The notes under the pieces are model-generated. The model saw nothing but the letters and a program-made list of their open reading frames with translations. It was not told the DNA's origin and did not search any database. From the NCBI RefSeq assembly GCF_000935125.1, contig NZ_JRKI01000026.1, forward strand, positions 124,001 to 188,000: a DNA stretch of 64,000 nucleotides. The letters run 5' to 3'. Positions within the stretch are counted from its first letter, which is position 1, and each line of letters begins with the position of its first letter. This stretch comes from Streptomyces natalensis ATCC 27448 (GTDB taxonomy: Bacteria > Actinomycetota > Actinomycetes > Streptomycetales > Streptomycetaceae). Below are positions 43,928-52,594 of this stretch, one piece after another. The position numbers were made by a program, and so were the translations under genes.

Positions 43928-44815
43928 ATGCCCCAGAACCCCGCAGCACACCGCATACCCGTCACGACCGGCGAACTCGCCGTCACCACCGCCACGTTGG
44001 ACGACTGGCACCACGTGGTGCAGTGGGCCGCCGACGAAGAGTGGAATCCGGGCCTCGACGACGCCGCCCGTTTCCACCCCACCGACCCCGCGGGCTTCTT
44101 CGTGGGACGCCGCGGTGACACCACGCTCTCGTCGCTGTCGATCGTCAACTACTCGGCCGAGTACGCCTTCCTCGGCTACTACCTCGTCCACCCCGACCAC
44201 CGCGGTCGGGGCCTGGGCCTCGCCACCTGGCGCGCCGCCTTCCCGCACGCCGGCGCCCGGACCGTCGGTCTGGACGCGGTCCCCGCACAGCAAGCCACCT
44301 ACCGGCGCGCCGGGTTCACCCCCGTCTACGACACCCTGCGCTACGGAGGCCGCCCCACCCGCGCGGGCACACCGGCCCCGCCGGAGATCGTCGCGGTCAC
44401 CGGCGCGCACCTGGGTGCCCTGACCGGCTACGACCGGCGCTGCTTCCCCGCGGACCGGAGCGCCTTCGTCCGCGGCTGGCTGACGGCCCCCGGCCACACC
44501 GCCCGCGCCTATGTCCACGACGGCGAGATCGCCGGCTACGGGGTGATCCGGCCGGCTCGCACCGGACACCGCATCGGCCCGCTCTTCGCCGACACCCCGC
44601 AGGCCGCCGAGGCGCTCTTCGACGCCCTCACCGCCACCGTCGACCCGGCCGCCGATGTCTTTTTCGACGTCCCCGAGCCCCGGCACGCCGCACACGCCCT
44701 GGCCACCGCCCACGGCCTGTCCCCCCAATCGCACACCGTCCGGATGTACACCGGGCAGGTGCCACCGTCGGACCGGAACCGCACCTTCGCCGTGACGAGC
44801 CTCGAACTGGGGTAG
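43928..44815 (+). CDS. GNAT-family N-acetyltransferase, two-domain
   Basis: A 295-residue acetyltransferase. The N-terminal GNAT fold has the acetyl-CoA motif YLVHPDHRGRGLGLATW near 90-106, preceded by FLGYY. The second half (about 160-290) is a second GNAT-like domain with YDRRCFPADRSAFVRGWL and GEIAGYGVIRPA, as in the Acetyltransf_18 arrangement. The acceptor is not known. The ATG at 43928 is used; earlier in-frame codons overlap the permease. It stands 83 nt after the permease stop with a repeat element in between, so it may have its own promoter. Confidence 0.87.
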   Translation: MPQNPAAHRIPVTTGELAVTTATLDDWHHVVQWAADEEWNPGLDDAARFHPTDPAGFFVGRRGDTTLSSLSIVNYSAEYAFLGYYLVHPDHRGRGLGLATWRAAFPHAGARTVGLDAVPAQQATYRRAGFTPVYDTLRYGGRPTRAGTPAPPEIVAVTGAHLGALTGYDRRCFPADRSAFVRGWLTAPGHTARAYVHDGEIAGYGVIRPARTGHRIGPLFADTPQAAEALFDALTATVDPAADVFFDVPEPRHAAHALATAHGLSPQSHTVRMYTGQVPPSDRNRTFAVTSLELG

Positions 44816-44833
44816 CGCCGCCGTCGGGGCGCG

Positions 44834-44903
44834 GTCCCGCACGCGCCGTTGCCGGGCATCGTCCCGCACGCGCCGTCGTCAAGGCACCGTCCCGCACGAG
44901 CCG
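44834..44903. repeat. three tandem units of GTCCCGCACGCGCCG
   Basis: A 15-bp core at 44834, 44861 and 44889 (the last with one change), spaced 27 and 28 bp. It lies directly after the acetyltransferase gene. No gene is seen between 44816 and 45121 except a terminator and a short open frame of doubtful value (about 44970-45110). Confidence 0.55.
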
Positions 44904-44946
44904 CCGAGGCGGCGCAAGCCCCCCGGGCACGGATGCTGTGGGTACA

Positions 44947-44979
44947 TCCGCCCCGCTGGATCTCATCCAGCGGGGCGGA
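44947..44979. terminator. perfect 15-bp hairpin
   Basis: TCCGCCCCGCTGGAT, loop CTC, ATCCAGCGGGGCGGA. It lies between the convergent acetyltransferase and ATPase genes. Confidence 0.8.
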
Positions 44980-45121
44980 GCGCCGCGAAGGATGAAGTGC
45001 AGGTGCGGGCGAGTGGCCCGCCGGTGAACCAGGCATCGATGCGGGCGAGGTTGATGGCGCCGCCGGTGAAGTGGCACTGCACCACCGACACCAGTGGCCG
45101 CCGTGAGCCGCTGCTCGCAGA

Positions 45122-45862
45122 TCACTGGCCCAGCACGTGCCGCAGATAGGCCCGCGGTTCGCTGAGATACCGCCGCCAATGGTCCACCAGCCCCAGTTCG
45201 GCCCACTTCACCGACCGCATCCCGTGCTCACCGACCTCCACGATCTCCGCACCAGGCAGCGCAGTCAGCAAGGGCGAGTGCGTAGCACAGATGACCTGCG
45301 CGCCGGCCCGTCCCAACTCATCCATCAACGCGATCAGTTCCAGGCAGGAAGTGAACGACAGCGCCGCCTCCGGCTCGTCCAACACATACAAGCCCCGCTG
45401 GGAGAACCGCTCCCGGAAGGCCAGCAGAAACCCCTCGCCATGACTCATCTCGCCCGGATGCCGAGATATCCGCTGCGACGCCCGCTCGCCGCTCAACGCC
45501 TCCAGCGCCGTCTCGGCCCGCAGAAAGAAGCCCCGCCGACGGATCCTCGGCGCCCGCACCATCGCCCGCCCCTCCCGCGTCGGATCGAACCGCATCCGAC
45601 GGCCCAGTGGCGATGCCTCCCGCGAGCTGGCGTACTTGTAGCCCGCCGACCCGCCGTACGAGTCCAGCCCGAACCCCTCCGCCAGCGCCTCGGCCAGCGT
45701 CGACTTCCCCGAACCGTTCTCGCCCACCAAAAACGTCACCGGTGCCCGGAACGCCAGCCCCTCCTCGACCAGCTGGCGCACACACGGCACCCTCCAGGGC
45801 CAGCCCTCCCCGGCCGGCCCCATCCCCTCCGGAAGATCCGCATAAGCCCGCTCGATCAACAT
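45122..45862 (-). CDS. ABC/SMC-like predicted ATPase
   Basis: About 246 residues from the ATG at 45862 (TTG 45892 or GTG 45886 also possible; none has a clear ribosome-binding site). Walker A is VGENGSGKSTLAEAL, the ABC signature-like EMSHGEGFLLAF is central, and Walker B is YVLDEPEAALSF followed by ICATHSPLL with the switch histidine. Sequence-related ATPases (COG3910-like) occur singly in Streptomyces; a role in nucleic-acid or phosphate-linked functions is not established. The C-terminus has YLSEPRAYLRHVLGQ. It lies next to a decayed MarR gene. Confidence 0.85.
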   Translation of the reverse strand: MLIERAYADLPEGMGPAGEGWPWRVPCVRQLVEEGLAFRAPVTFLVGENGSGKSTLAEALAEGFGLDSYGGSAGYKYASSREASPLGRRMRFDPTREGRAMVRAPRIRRRGFFLRAETALEALSGERASQRISRHPGEMSHGEGFLLAFRERFSQRGLYVLDEPEAALSFTSCLELIALMDELGRAGAQVICATHSPLLTALPGAEIVEVGEHGMRSVKWAELGLVDHWRRYLSEPRAYLRHVLGQ

Positions 45863-45923
45863 GTCATCCAAGCTCTCACGGCCCACTGACAACGCGGCCG
45901 TGCGGACGGTCTCCGGCGCGCCC

Positions 45924-46250
45924 TTACTTCTTGTGGCGAAGTCGGTCCACCATTCCCGTGACGAGGGGGTGACCTGGGTCGACGGCGCCGACGATGCGGC
46001 GGCCGATCGTGGTCGGTTGGCGGACCTGTGCCCTGGCGAGTGCGTCGAAGACGTAGGTACGCACGGCCTCCACGTGTCCGGGGGTGGTGGCGGCCACCTT
46101 GTCGAAGCCTTAGTCGGTGAGGGTGGCCACGGTGCAGCGGCCGTCAGTGGGGTCGGGGCTGCGGCGCACCCAGGCGCGCTTCTCCAGCCGTCCGGCGACC
46201 TGGGACAGCCGGGGCAGCGAGCCCTCGACGAACCCGGCCGGCTCGCTCAT
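45924..46250 (-). pseudogene. decayed MarR-family regulator
   Basis: In one frame it reads GGAERRMSEPAGFVEGSLPR, LSQVAGRLEKRAWVRRSPDP and TDGRCTVATLTD, then an in-frame TAA stop (46110-46112), then GFDKVAATTPGHVEAVRTYV up to DRLRHKK and stop at 45924. This is the winged-helix core and C-terminal helices of a MarR protein. The N-terminal 60 or so residues are missing; the sequence ahead of ATG 46250 runs into a terminator, so the 5' end was lost. No frame change is needed except the nonsense codon. Confidence 0.8.
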
Positions 46251-46278
46251 CCGCCGTTCGGCGCCTCCGGGGAGCGCC

Positions 46279-46312
46279 GAAGGGCCCCACCCCGAGGGGT
46301 ACGGGGCCCTTC
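46279..46312. terminator. hairpin after acyl-CoA dehydrogenase gene
   Basis: GAAGGGCCCCACCCCG pairs with GGGGTACGGGGCCCTTC with few mismatches. It lies 43 nt past the dehydrogenase stop. Confidence 0.75.
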
Positions 46313-46355
46313 TTCACGCGGCACGAACTCCGCGCGGCGTGCCGGGAATTCCTCG

Positions 46356-47582
46356 TCAGCGGATCGGCATCCCCGACAGCGTCCGGGCGATCACCAGCCG
46401 CTGGATCTCGCTGGTGCCCTCGAAAATGGTGTAGATCGCGGCATCGCGGTGCATCCGCTCGACCGGGTATTCGCGGGTGAAACCGTTGCCGCCGAGGATC
46501 TGTACGGCCTGGGCGGTGACCTTCTTGGCGACCTCGCTGGCGAAGAGCTTGGACATCGAGCCCTCGGCGGAGGTGAAGGGCTTGCCGGTCACCGCCATCC
46601 AGGAGGCGCGCCACACCAGGAGGCGGGCGGCGTCGATCTGGGTGCGCATATCGGCCAGCTGGAAGGCCACGCCCTGGTTGTCGATGATCGGGCGGCCGAA
46701 CTGCTCGCGGGTCTTGGCGTACTCCAGGGCCTCCTCGTACGCGGCGCGCGCGGTGCCGACCGCCATCGCGCCGACCGCCGGGCGGGACGCCTCGAAGGTG
46801 GCCATCGCGGCGTTCTTCACGCGCTCACCCCCCGCCCTGGCCTTCTCGCGGGCGCGGGCCAGGCGCTCGTCGAGCTTCTCCTTGCCGCCGAGCAGGCAGC
46901 TGCCGGGGACCCGTACGTCCTCCAGGACGACCTCGGCGGTGTGCGAGGCGCGGATGCCGTGCTTCTGGAACTTCTGGCCCTGGGAGAGGCCGGGGGTGTT
47001 CGGCGGGATGATGAAGGAGGCGTGGCCCTTGGAGCCCAGCTCGGGGTCGACGACCGCAACGACGACGTGGACGTTGGCGATACCGCCGTTGGTGGCCCAG
47101 GTCTTGGTGCCGTTGAGCACCCACTCGTCCTTGGCCTCGTCGTAGACCGCGCGGGTGCGCATCGAGGCGACGTCGGAGCCGGCGTCCGGCTCGGAGGAGC
47201 AGAAGGCGGCGACCTTGACGTCATTGGCGTCGCCGTACATCTGCGGGACCCAGGTGCCGATCTGCTCCTCGGTGCCGTTGGCGAGGACGCCGACGGCGGC
47301 CAGGCCGGTGCCGACGATCGACAGGGCGATCCCGGCGTCGCCCCAGAAGAGCTCCTCCATGGCCATCGGGATGCCCAGGCCCGTGGGGTCGAAGAACTGC
47401 TGGGCGTAGAAGTCCAGCGAGTACAGGCCGATCTTGGCCGCCTCCTGGATGACCGGCCAGGGCGTCTCCTCGCGCTCGTCCCACTCGGCCGCGGCGGGGC
47501 GCATGACGTCCGCGGCGAATCCGTGAATCCAGTCGCGGACTTCCCGCTGCTCGTCGTTGAGCTCCATGGTGAACTCGGCCAT
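46356..47582 (-). CDS. acyl-CoA dehydrogenase
   Basis: A 408-residue FAD enzyme of fatty-acid oxidation. The start ATG at 47582 (MAEFTMELND) has GGAGGG upstream; in-frame codons further upstream are ignored. Family blocks are GTKTWATNGGIANV, SHTAEVVLEDVRVPG, YAKTREQFGRPI, QAVQILGGNGFTREYPV and IFEGTSEIQRLVIAR, which includes the likely flavin and base residues. The divergent TetR gene and two palindromes in the shared 169-bp gap point to control by that protein. Confidence 0.9.
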   Translation of the reverse strand: MAEFTMELNDEQREVRDWIHGFAADVMRPAAAEWDEREETPWPVIQEAAKIGLYSLDFYAQQFFDPTGLGIPMAMEELFWGDAGIALSIVGTGLAAVGVLANGTEEQIGTWVPQMYGDANDVKVAAFCSSEPDAGSDVASMRTRAVYDEAKDEWVLNGTKTWATNGGIANVHVVVAVVDPELGSKGHASFIIPPNTPGLSQGQKFQKHGIRASHTAEVVLEDVRVPGSCLLGGKEKLDERLARAREKARAGGERVKNAAMATFEASRPAVGAMAVGTARAAYEEALEYAKTREQFGRPIIDNQGVAFQLADMRTQIDAARLLVWRASWMAVTGKPFTSAEGSMSKLFASEVAKKVTAQAVQILGGNGFTREYPVERMHRDAAIYTIFEGTSEIQRLVIARTLSGMPIR

Positions 47583-47622
47583 GACCCCTCCTGCGCCGCA
47601 CTTCGTGCCGCGGTCGTCCATT

Positions 47623-47660
47623 GTTACTTGCGGTAACCCGAGTCTGTTACTCGTCAGTAA
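47623..47660. promoter_or_regulatory. twin palindromes between acyl-CoA dehydrogenase and TetR genes
   Basis: GTTAC-N5-GTAAC at 47623-47637 and TTACT-N4-AGTAA at 47647-47660, the centres about 24 bp apart. They lie in the middle of the divergent intergenic region and are a likely operator for the TetR-family regulator, controlling both genes. Confidence 0.6.
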
Positions 47661-47751
47661 AGGATGTCAACTCTCCGGGGAACGAATTCACCGTGGAGTT
47701 CGGGTGTTACGTTGCGCGAGCGCCACGATTCACGAGGGTGGGAGCACGACC

Positions 47752-48399
47752 ATGGACAACACACAACACAGCGGCCGACGGCAGACGGCGACCGAGCGCA
47801 GACGGCGGGAGCTGCTGGAGGCCGCGGAGCGGATCGTGCTGCGCGACGGCCCGGAGGCGTCGATGAACGCCATCGCCGCCGAGGCCGGCATCACCAAACC
47901 GATCCTCTACCGGCACTTCGGTGACAAGGGCGGCCTCTACCGCGCGCTGGCCGTACGGCACACCGACGCCCTGCTGGCCAATCTGCGCACCGCGCTCGAC
48001 GCCCCGGTGCTGCGCCGCGACCGGGTCGAGGCCACCCTCGACGCCTATCTGGTCGCGATCGAGACCCGGCCACAGGTCTACCGCTTCCTGATGCACCCGG
48101 CCGAGCAGCAGGGCCAGGCCGAGTCGGGATTCGACGTGGGACGGCACTCGGCACCGCTGCTGCGCAGGCTCGGCGAGGAGCTGGCGAAGGTGATCTCCGA
48201 CCGCCTGGACCTGGGGCCCGAGGGCGAGGAACGGGCGCGGGTGTGGGGGCACGGCATCGTCGGCATGATGCATGCGGCCGGCGACTGGTGGCTGCGGGAG
48301 CGCCCGTGCTCCCGCGAGAAGCTGGTGGAGCATCTGACGGATCTGCTGTGGGGCCAGCTGGCCACCGTCAAGGATCTGGCCGGCGGCACCGGCTTCTGA
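47752..48399 (+). CDS. TetR-family transcriptional regulator
   Basis: A 215-residue repressor. The HTH (MNAIAAEAGITKPILYRHFG, about 40-59) is standard for TetR proteins and is preceded by RRRELLEAAERIVLRDG. The C-terminal ligand domain (about 75-205) is not assigned to a ligand; VDDALL-type residues are not seen. Divergence from the acyl-CoA dehydrogenase gene and the shared palindromes suggest it senses an acyl-CoA or fatty acid. The ATG at 47752 has GGGAG upstream. Confidence 0.88.
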   Translation: MDNTQHSGRRQTATERRRRELLEAAERIVLRDGPEASMNAIAAEAGITKPILYRHFGDKGGLYRALAVRHTDALLANLRTALDAPVLRRDRVEATLDAYLVAIETRPQVYRFLMHPAEQQGQAESGFDVGRHSAPLLRRLGEELAKVISDRLDLGPEGEERARVWGHGIVGMMHAAGDWWLRERPCSREKLVEHLTDLLWGQLATVKDLAGGTGF

Positions 48400-48414
48400 C
48401 GCGGCCCGGAGTCG

Positions 48415-48491
48415 GCGGCCGGATCCCGGCTGCCGCAGGTCAGCGGCCCGAATTCAGCGGCCGGACCCCGGAAGCCGCAGGTCAGCGGCCC
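48415..48491. repeat. 35-bp tandem duplication over the def stop codon
   Basis: 48415-48449 and 48457-48491 match in 32 of 35 positions (42-bp period). The second unit contains the def stop codon; the first is its copy beyond the gene end. Confidence 0.6.
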
Positions 48492-49039
48492 AGCTCGGTT
48501 CGCCCCGCCCACGGGGCACGGGCGGCCGCGCGCAGCGCCCGTCGCCGCCGCAGCCCGGTGAGGTGGTCGACATAGAGACCGCCGTCGATGTGATCGCACT
48601 CATGCTGGAGACAGCGGGCGAAAAAGCCGGTGCCGGTCACGGTCCTCGGCTCGCCGGTGACGCTGAGCCCTTCCACAACGGCGTGGTCGTGGCGCGGCGT
48701 ACCGGCCTCGATACCGGGCAGTGACAGGCACCCTTCGGGCCCGCGGATCACCGGGCCGTCGACGGAGACGAGCCGGGGATTGACCAGATGCCCCAGATGA
48801 CGGCGGTCCTCGTCGTCGGGGCAGTCGTAGACGAACACCCGTAGCGGGACGCCGATTTGGTTGGCGGCGAGGCCGACGCCACGGGCCGCGTACATGGTGG
48901 CGTACATGTCCTCGACGAGCCGGGCGAGCTCCGCGTCGAAGGCGGTGACCTCCTGGCAGGGCGCGTGCAGGGCCGGGTCGCCGAGGAGGCGCATCGGGCG
49001 CGGGTGGCCGGTGCTGCCGGGGATCGTACGGGAGCGCAT
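48482..49039 (-). CDS. def: peptide deformylase
   Basis: A 185-residue metalloenzyme that removes the formyl group from nascent proteins. All three motifs are present: GVGLAANQIG, EGCLSLPG and QHECDHIDG; the Cys and the two His bind the metal and Glu is the base. A C-terminal basic tail (GLRRRRALRAAARAPW) extends past the core. The start is set at ATG 49039 (MRSRTIPGS); a GTG at 49060 is possible. Streptomyces have several deformylases; this one has no fmt next to it. Confidence 0.93.
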   Translation of the reverse strand: MRSRTIPGSTGHPRPMRLLGDPALHAPCQEVTAFDAELARLVEDMYATMYAARGVGLAANQIGVPLRVFVYDCPDDEDRRHLGHLVNPRLVSVDGPVIRGPEGCLSLPGIEAGTPRHDHAVVEGLSVTGEPRTVTGTGFFARCLQHECDHIDGGLYVDHLTGLRRRRALRAAARAPWAGRTELGR

Positions 49040-49238
49040 GGCGCCCAGAGTACGGTCCACAGGGCGGCCCGCCGGTCATACCGGATGTGGCGGCACGGGT
49101 GGCGGGGTTCGGGCCCGCGGCCGGATCTCGATAGGCTGATCCCCGACCGAAGCCTCCGGCCGGTCGTCGGCTGCGGAGGGGGCGTTTACCGGCAGCCACG
49201 TGGCGGGCGGGCGCCGGATGCAAGGAGGATCTAGGACG

Positions 49239-50477
49239 ATGGCAGGCAACACGGAGCCGCTGTCGCCGCGGGCCAAGCTGGCCGTGACGGCGGGCAAGGC
49301 CGCGGCGGCGGTATCGCGTGCGGCGGGCCGCGGCAGCGGATCGGTGATCGGTGGCCGGGTGGCGCTCAAGCTCGACCCCGACCTGCTGGCCCGGCTGGCC
49401 CGGCACCTGGACGTGGTGTTGGTGTCCGCCACCAACGGCAAGACGACCACCACCCGGCTGATCGCCGAGGCGCTCCGGGCCAGCGGCCCGGTGGTCTCCA
49501 ACGCGCTCGGCGCCAACATGCCGGCGGGTATCACCTCCGCGCTGGCGGGCGGCTCGGACGCCAAGTACGGCGTCATCGAGGTCGACGAGAAGTACCTGGC
49601 GGGGGTGGCCCGGGATGTGACGCCCAAGGCCATAGCGCTGCTGAATCTCTCGCGCGACCAGCTCGACCGCGCCGCGGAGACCCGGATGCTGGCGGAGAAG
49701 TGGCGCGAGGGCCTGGCCGGCTCCAAGGCACTGATCATCGCCAACGCCGACGACCCGCTGATCGTCTGGGCGGCCTCGTCGTCGGCGAACGTGGTGTGGG
49801 TCGCGGCCGGGCAGGAGTGGAAGGACGACGCCTGGTCCTGCCCCTCGTGCGGCGGCGTGATGCAGCGCCCGGGAGAGGACTGGTTCTGCGGCGAATGCGG
49901 TTTCCGCCGCCCGACGCCGAGCTGGGCGCTGTCCGGCGACCACGTACTGGACCCGCACGGCAGCGCCTGGCCGATCAAGCTCCAGCTGCCGGGCCGCGCC
50001 AACAAGGCCAACGCCACGACCTCGGCGGCGGTCGCGGCCGCGTTCGGGGTGCCGCCGCAGGTCGCCCTGGAGCGGATGTACGCGGTGCAGGCGGTGGCCG
50101 GCCGCTATGACGTGGTCTCCTTCCTGGAGCGGGAGCTGCGGCTGCTGCTGGCGAAGAACCCGGCCGGCTGGCTGGAGACGTTCTCGCTGATCGACCCGCC
50201 GCCGACCCCGGTGATCATGTCCGTCAACGCCCGCGGCGCGGACGGTACCGACACCTCCTGGCTGTGGGACGTCGACTACACCCGGCTGGCCGGGCACCCG
50301 CTGTTCGTGCTCGGGGACCGCAAACTGGACCTTGCGGTGCGGCTGGAGGTCGCCGGACTCGACTTCCATGTCTGCGACAACCTCGACGAGGCGGTGCAGA
50401 TGGCCCCGCCCGGCCGGATCGAGGTCATCGCCAACTACACCGCCTTCCAGGACCTGCGCCGCCGCGTGGGCAACTGA
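49239..50477 (+). CDS. murT: lipid II isoglutaminyl synthase subunit MurT
   Basis: A 412-residue Mur-ligase-like protein that with GatD amidates the D-glutamate of lipid II to D-isoglutamine. The ATP site is VSATNGKTTTTR (63-74), followed by EVDEKYLAGVA. A zinc ribbon typical of MurT, CPSCGG and CGECG, lies about 205-230. NKANATTSAA is a Mur-ligase block and RYDVVSFLERELRLLLAKNP is in the C-terminal part. The start at ATG 49239 follows AAGGAGG. gatD follows 38 nt later; the pair is one operon. Amidation matters for cross-linking by transpeptidases. Confidence 0.94.
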   Translation: MAGNTEPLSPRAKLAVTAGKAAAAVSRAAGRGSGSVIGGRVALKLDPDLLARLARHLDVVLVSATNGKTTTTRLIAEALRASGPVVSNALGANMPAGITSALAGGSDAKYGVIEVDEKYLAGVARDVTPKAIALLNLSRDQLDRAAETRMLAEKWREGLAGSKALIIANADDPLIVWAASSSANVVWVAAGQEWKDDAWSCPSCGGVMQRPGEDWFCGECGFRRPTPSWALSGDHVLDPHGSAWPIKLQLPGRANKANATTSAAVAAAFGVPPQVALERMYAVQAVAGRYDVVSFLERELRLLLAKNPAGWLETFSLIDPPPTPVIMSVNARGADGTDTSWLWDVDYTRLAGHPLFVLGDRKLDLAVRLEVAGLDFHVCDNLDEAVQMAPPGRIEVIANYTAFQDLRRRVGN

Positions 50478-50515
50478 CTGCGGTCCACCGACCACACGGA
50501 CAAGGACGAGCGAGC

Positions 50516-51244
50516 ATGAGTGACAACAGCCTGCGCCTGGTGTGGGTCTACCCCGACCTGCTGAGCACCTACGGCGACCAGGGCAATGTGCTGGTGGTGG
50601 AACGGCGGGCGCGCCAGCGCGGTCTGGACGTACAGCGCCTGGACGTCCGCTCCGACCAGGCCATTCCCACCTCCGGCGACATCTATCTGATCGGCGGCGG
50701 CGAGGACCGTCCGCAGCGGCTGGCCGCCGAGCGGCTGATCCGCGACGGCGGTCTGCACCGCGCGGTCGAAAACGGCGCGATCGTCTTCTCGGTGTGCGCC
50801 GGGTACCAGATCCTGGGCCATCAGTTCGTCAACGACCTCGGTGAACAGCAGGAGGGCCTGGGCCTGCTGGACGTGGTGAGCACCCGCGGCGAGGGCGCCC
50901 GCTGCGTCGGCGACGTGCTGGCCGATATCGACCCGAAGCTGGGCCTGCCTCCGCTGACCGGCTTCGAGAACCACCAGGGCGTGACGCATCTGGGCGAGAC
51001 CGCCAAGCCGTTCGCCAAGGTGCGCTTCGGCAACGGCAACGGGGTGGGCGACGGCTACGAGGGCGCCTACAACGACACCGTCTTCGGCACGTACATGCAC
51101 GGCCCCGTCATGGCCCGCAATCCGCATATCGCCGATCTGCTGATCAAGCTGGCGCTGGACGTCAATGCGCTGCCCTCGGTGGAGGACCGCTGGTACGAGG
51201 CGCTGCGCCAGGAGCGGATCGCCGCCGCGACGCAGCCCGCCTGA
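50516..51244 (+). CDS. gatD: lipid II isoglutaminyl synthase glutamine amidotransferase GatD
   Basis: A 242-residue class I glutaminase subunit of the CobB/CobQ-like type. The catalytic Cys94 is in FSVCAGYQILG, the same number as in the Staphylococcus protein, and the catalytic His195 is in GTYMHGPVM. It makes ammonia for MurT. The N-terminal LVWVYPDLLSTYGDQGN is conserved in GatD. It follows murT by 38 nt and starts at ATG 50516. A strong hairpin (51274-51306) ends the operon. Confidence 0.94.
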   Translation: MSDNSLRLVWVYPDLLSTYGDQGNVLVVERRARQRGLDVQRLDVRSDQAIPTSGDIYLIGGGEDRPQRLAAERLIRDGGLHRAVENGAIVFSVCAGYQILGHQFVNDLGEQQEGLGLLDVVSTRGEGARCVGDVLADIDPKLGLPPLTGFENHQGVTHLGETAKPFAKVRFGNGNGVGDGYEGAYNDTVFGTYMHGPVMARNPHIADLLIKLALDVNALPSVEDRWYEALRQERIAAATQPA

Positions 51245-51273
51245 TCCCGGAACGCCCCGTTCCGCGGCTTTTC

Positions 51274-51306
51274 CGTACGCCCGCAGTCCCGCACTGCGGG
51301 CGTACG
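51274..51306. terminator. perfect 14-bp hairpin after gatD
   Basis: CGTACGCCCGCAGT, loop CCCGC, ACTGCGGGCGTACG. It lies 30 nt past the gatD stop, before the pfkA promoter region. Confidence 0.85.
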
Positions 51307-51399
51307 TGTGCCCGGCGGCCCCGCGCTTGTAGGGTGAGCGGGATCCAACCGGACGACGGGGTCCGGGTCTCCGGTTGAGTTGCAGAGGGTTTTCGAGCA

Positions 51400-52425
51400 A
51401 TGCGTATTGGTGTCCTCACCTCCGGCGGCGACTGCCCCGGCCTGAACGCCGTCATCCGCTCCGTCGTCCACCGCGCCACCGCCGATCACGGCGATGAGGT
51501 GATCGGCTTCCGCGACGGCTGGAAGGGCCTGCTGGAATGCGATTACCGCAAGCTCGACCTGGACGCCGTCGGCGGCATCCTGGCGCGCGGCGGCACGATC
51601 CTGGGGTCGTCGCGGGTACAGCCCGCCCATCTGCGCGACGGTGTCGAGCGGGCCCGCGGCCATGTCGCCGATCTGGGCCTTGACGCGATCATCCCGATCG
51701 GCGGTGAGGGCACGCTCAAGGCGGCGCGGCTGCTGTCGGACGCCGGGCTGCCGATCGTCGGCGTCCCCAAGACCATCGACAACGACATCGCGGTCACGGA
51801 CGTGACCTTCGGCTTCGATACGGCGGTGGGCGTGGCCACCGAGGCGCTGGACCGCCTCAAGACCACCGCGGAATCGCATCAGCGGGTGATGATCGTCGAG
51901 GTGATGGGCCGGCACACCGGCTGGATCGCGCTGCACTCGGGCATGGCGGCCGGTGCGCACGCGATCGTCGTCCCCGAGCGGCCCTTCGGCATCGAGGAGC
52001 TGACGGCGCGGGTCGCCGAGCGGTTCGAGGCCGGCAAGAAGTTCGCGATCGTGGTCGTCGCCGAGGGCGCCAAGCCGCGTGAGGGCACCATGTCCTTCGA
52101 CGTCGGAGGCAAGGACATCTACGGCCACGAGCGGTTCGCCGGGGTCGCCCGGCAGCTGTCCGTCGAGCTGGAGAACCGCCTGGGCAAGGAGGCCCGCCCG
52201 GTCATCCTCGGCCATGTCCAGCGCGGCGGTACGCCGACCGCGTACGACCGGGTCCTGGCCACCCGCTTCGGCTGGCACGCCGTCGAGGCCGCGCACCGCG
52301 GCGACTTCGGGATGATGACCGCGCTGCGCGGCACCGACATCACGCTGGTGCCGCTGGCCGAGGCCGTCGAAAGCCTGAAGACGGTGCCCGCCGAGCGGTA
52401 CGACGAGGCCGAGTGCGTGCTGTGA
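51400..52425 (+). CDS. pfkA: 6-phosphofructokinase
   Basis: A 341-residue glycolytic enzyme that phosphorylates fructose 6-phosphate. It starts MRIGVLTSGGDCPGLNAVIR, and the nucleotide loop is IPIGGEGTLKAA, the GGEGT form common in actinobacteria (GGDGT in many others). KTIDNDIAVTD supplies the catalytic aspartate, EVMGRHTGWIAL the substrate site, and GHVQRGGTPTAYDR the C-terminal block. ATP or PPi use is not settled by this alone; ATP is likely for Streptomyces. The ATG at 51400 is preceded by a GC-poor patch. No glycolysis gene is adjacent. Confidence 0.92.
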   Translation: MRIGVLTSGGDCPGLNAVIRSVVHRATADHGDEVIGFRDGWKGLLECDYRKLDLDAVGGILARGGTILGSSRVQPAHLRDGVERARGHVADLGLDAIIPIGGEGTLKAARLLSDAGLPIVGVPKTIDNDIAVTDVTFGFDTAVGVATEALDRLKTTAESHQRVMIVEVMGRHTGWIALHSGMAAGAHAIVVPERPFGIEELTARVAERFEAGKKFAIVVVAEGAKPREGTMSFDVGGKDIYGHERFAGVARQLSVELENRLGKEARPVILGHVQRGGTPTAYDRVLATRFGWHAVEAAHRGDFGMMTALRGTDITLVPLAEAVESLKTVPAERYDEAECVL

Positions 52426-52463
52426 CCGTCGCCTCCCCGGCGCGATAGTCCGTGTCGTACGAC

Positions 52464-52495
52464 CCGCCCCCTGCCGCTGTGATGGCCGGGGGCGG
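52464..52495. terminator. hairpin after pfkA
   Basis: CCGCCCCCTGCC and GGCCGGGGGCGG pair with one mismatch and an 8-nt loop, 39 nt after the stop. Confidence 0.6.
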
Positions 52496-52594
52496 CTCTG
52501 GACGGGCGTGCCTGACGCCTCCCCGCAGGCGGGACTTCGGACTCACCCGTCTAGTCTTGTCGCCGGAGCATTGGTACGAATCAGGAGCGAGCGG

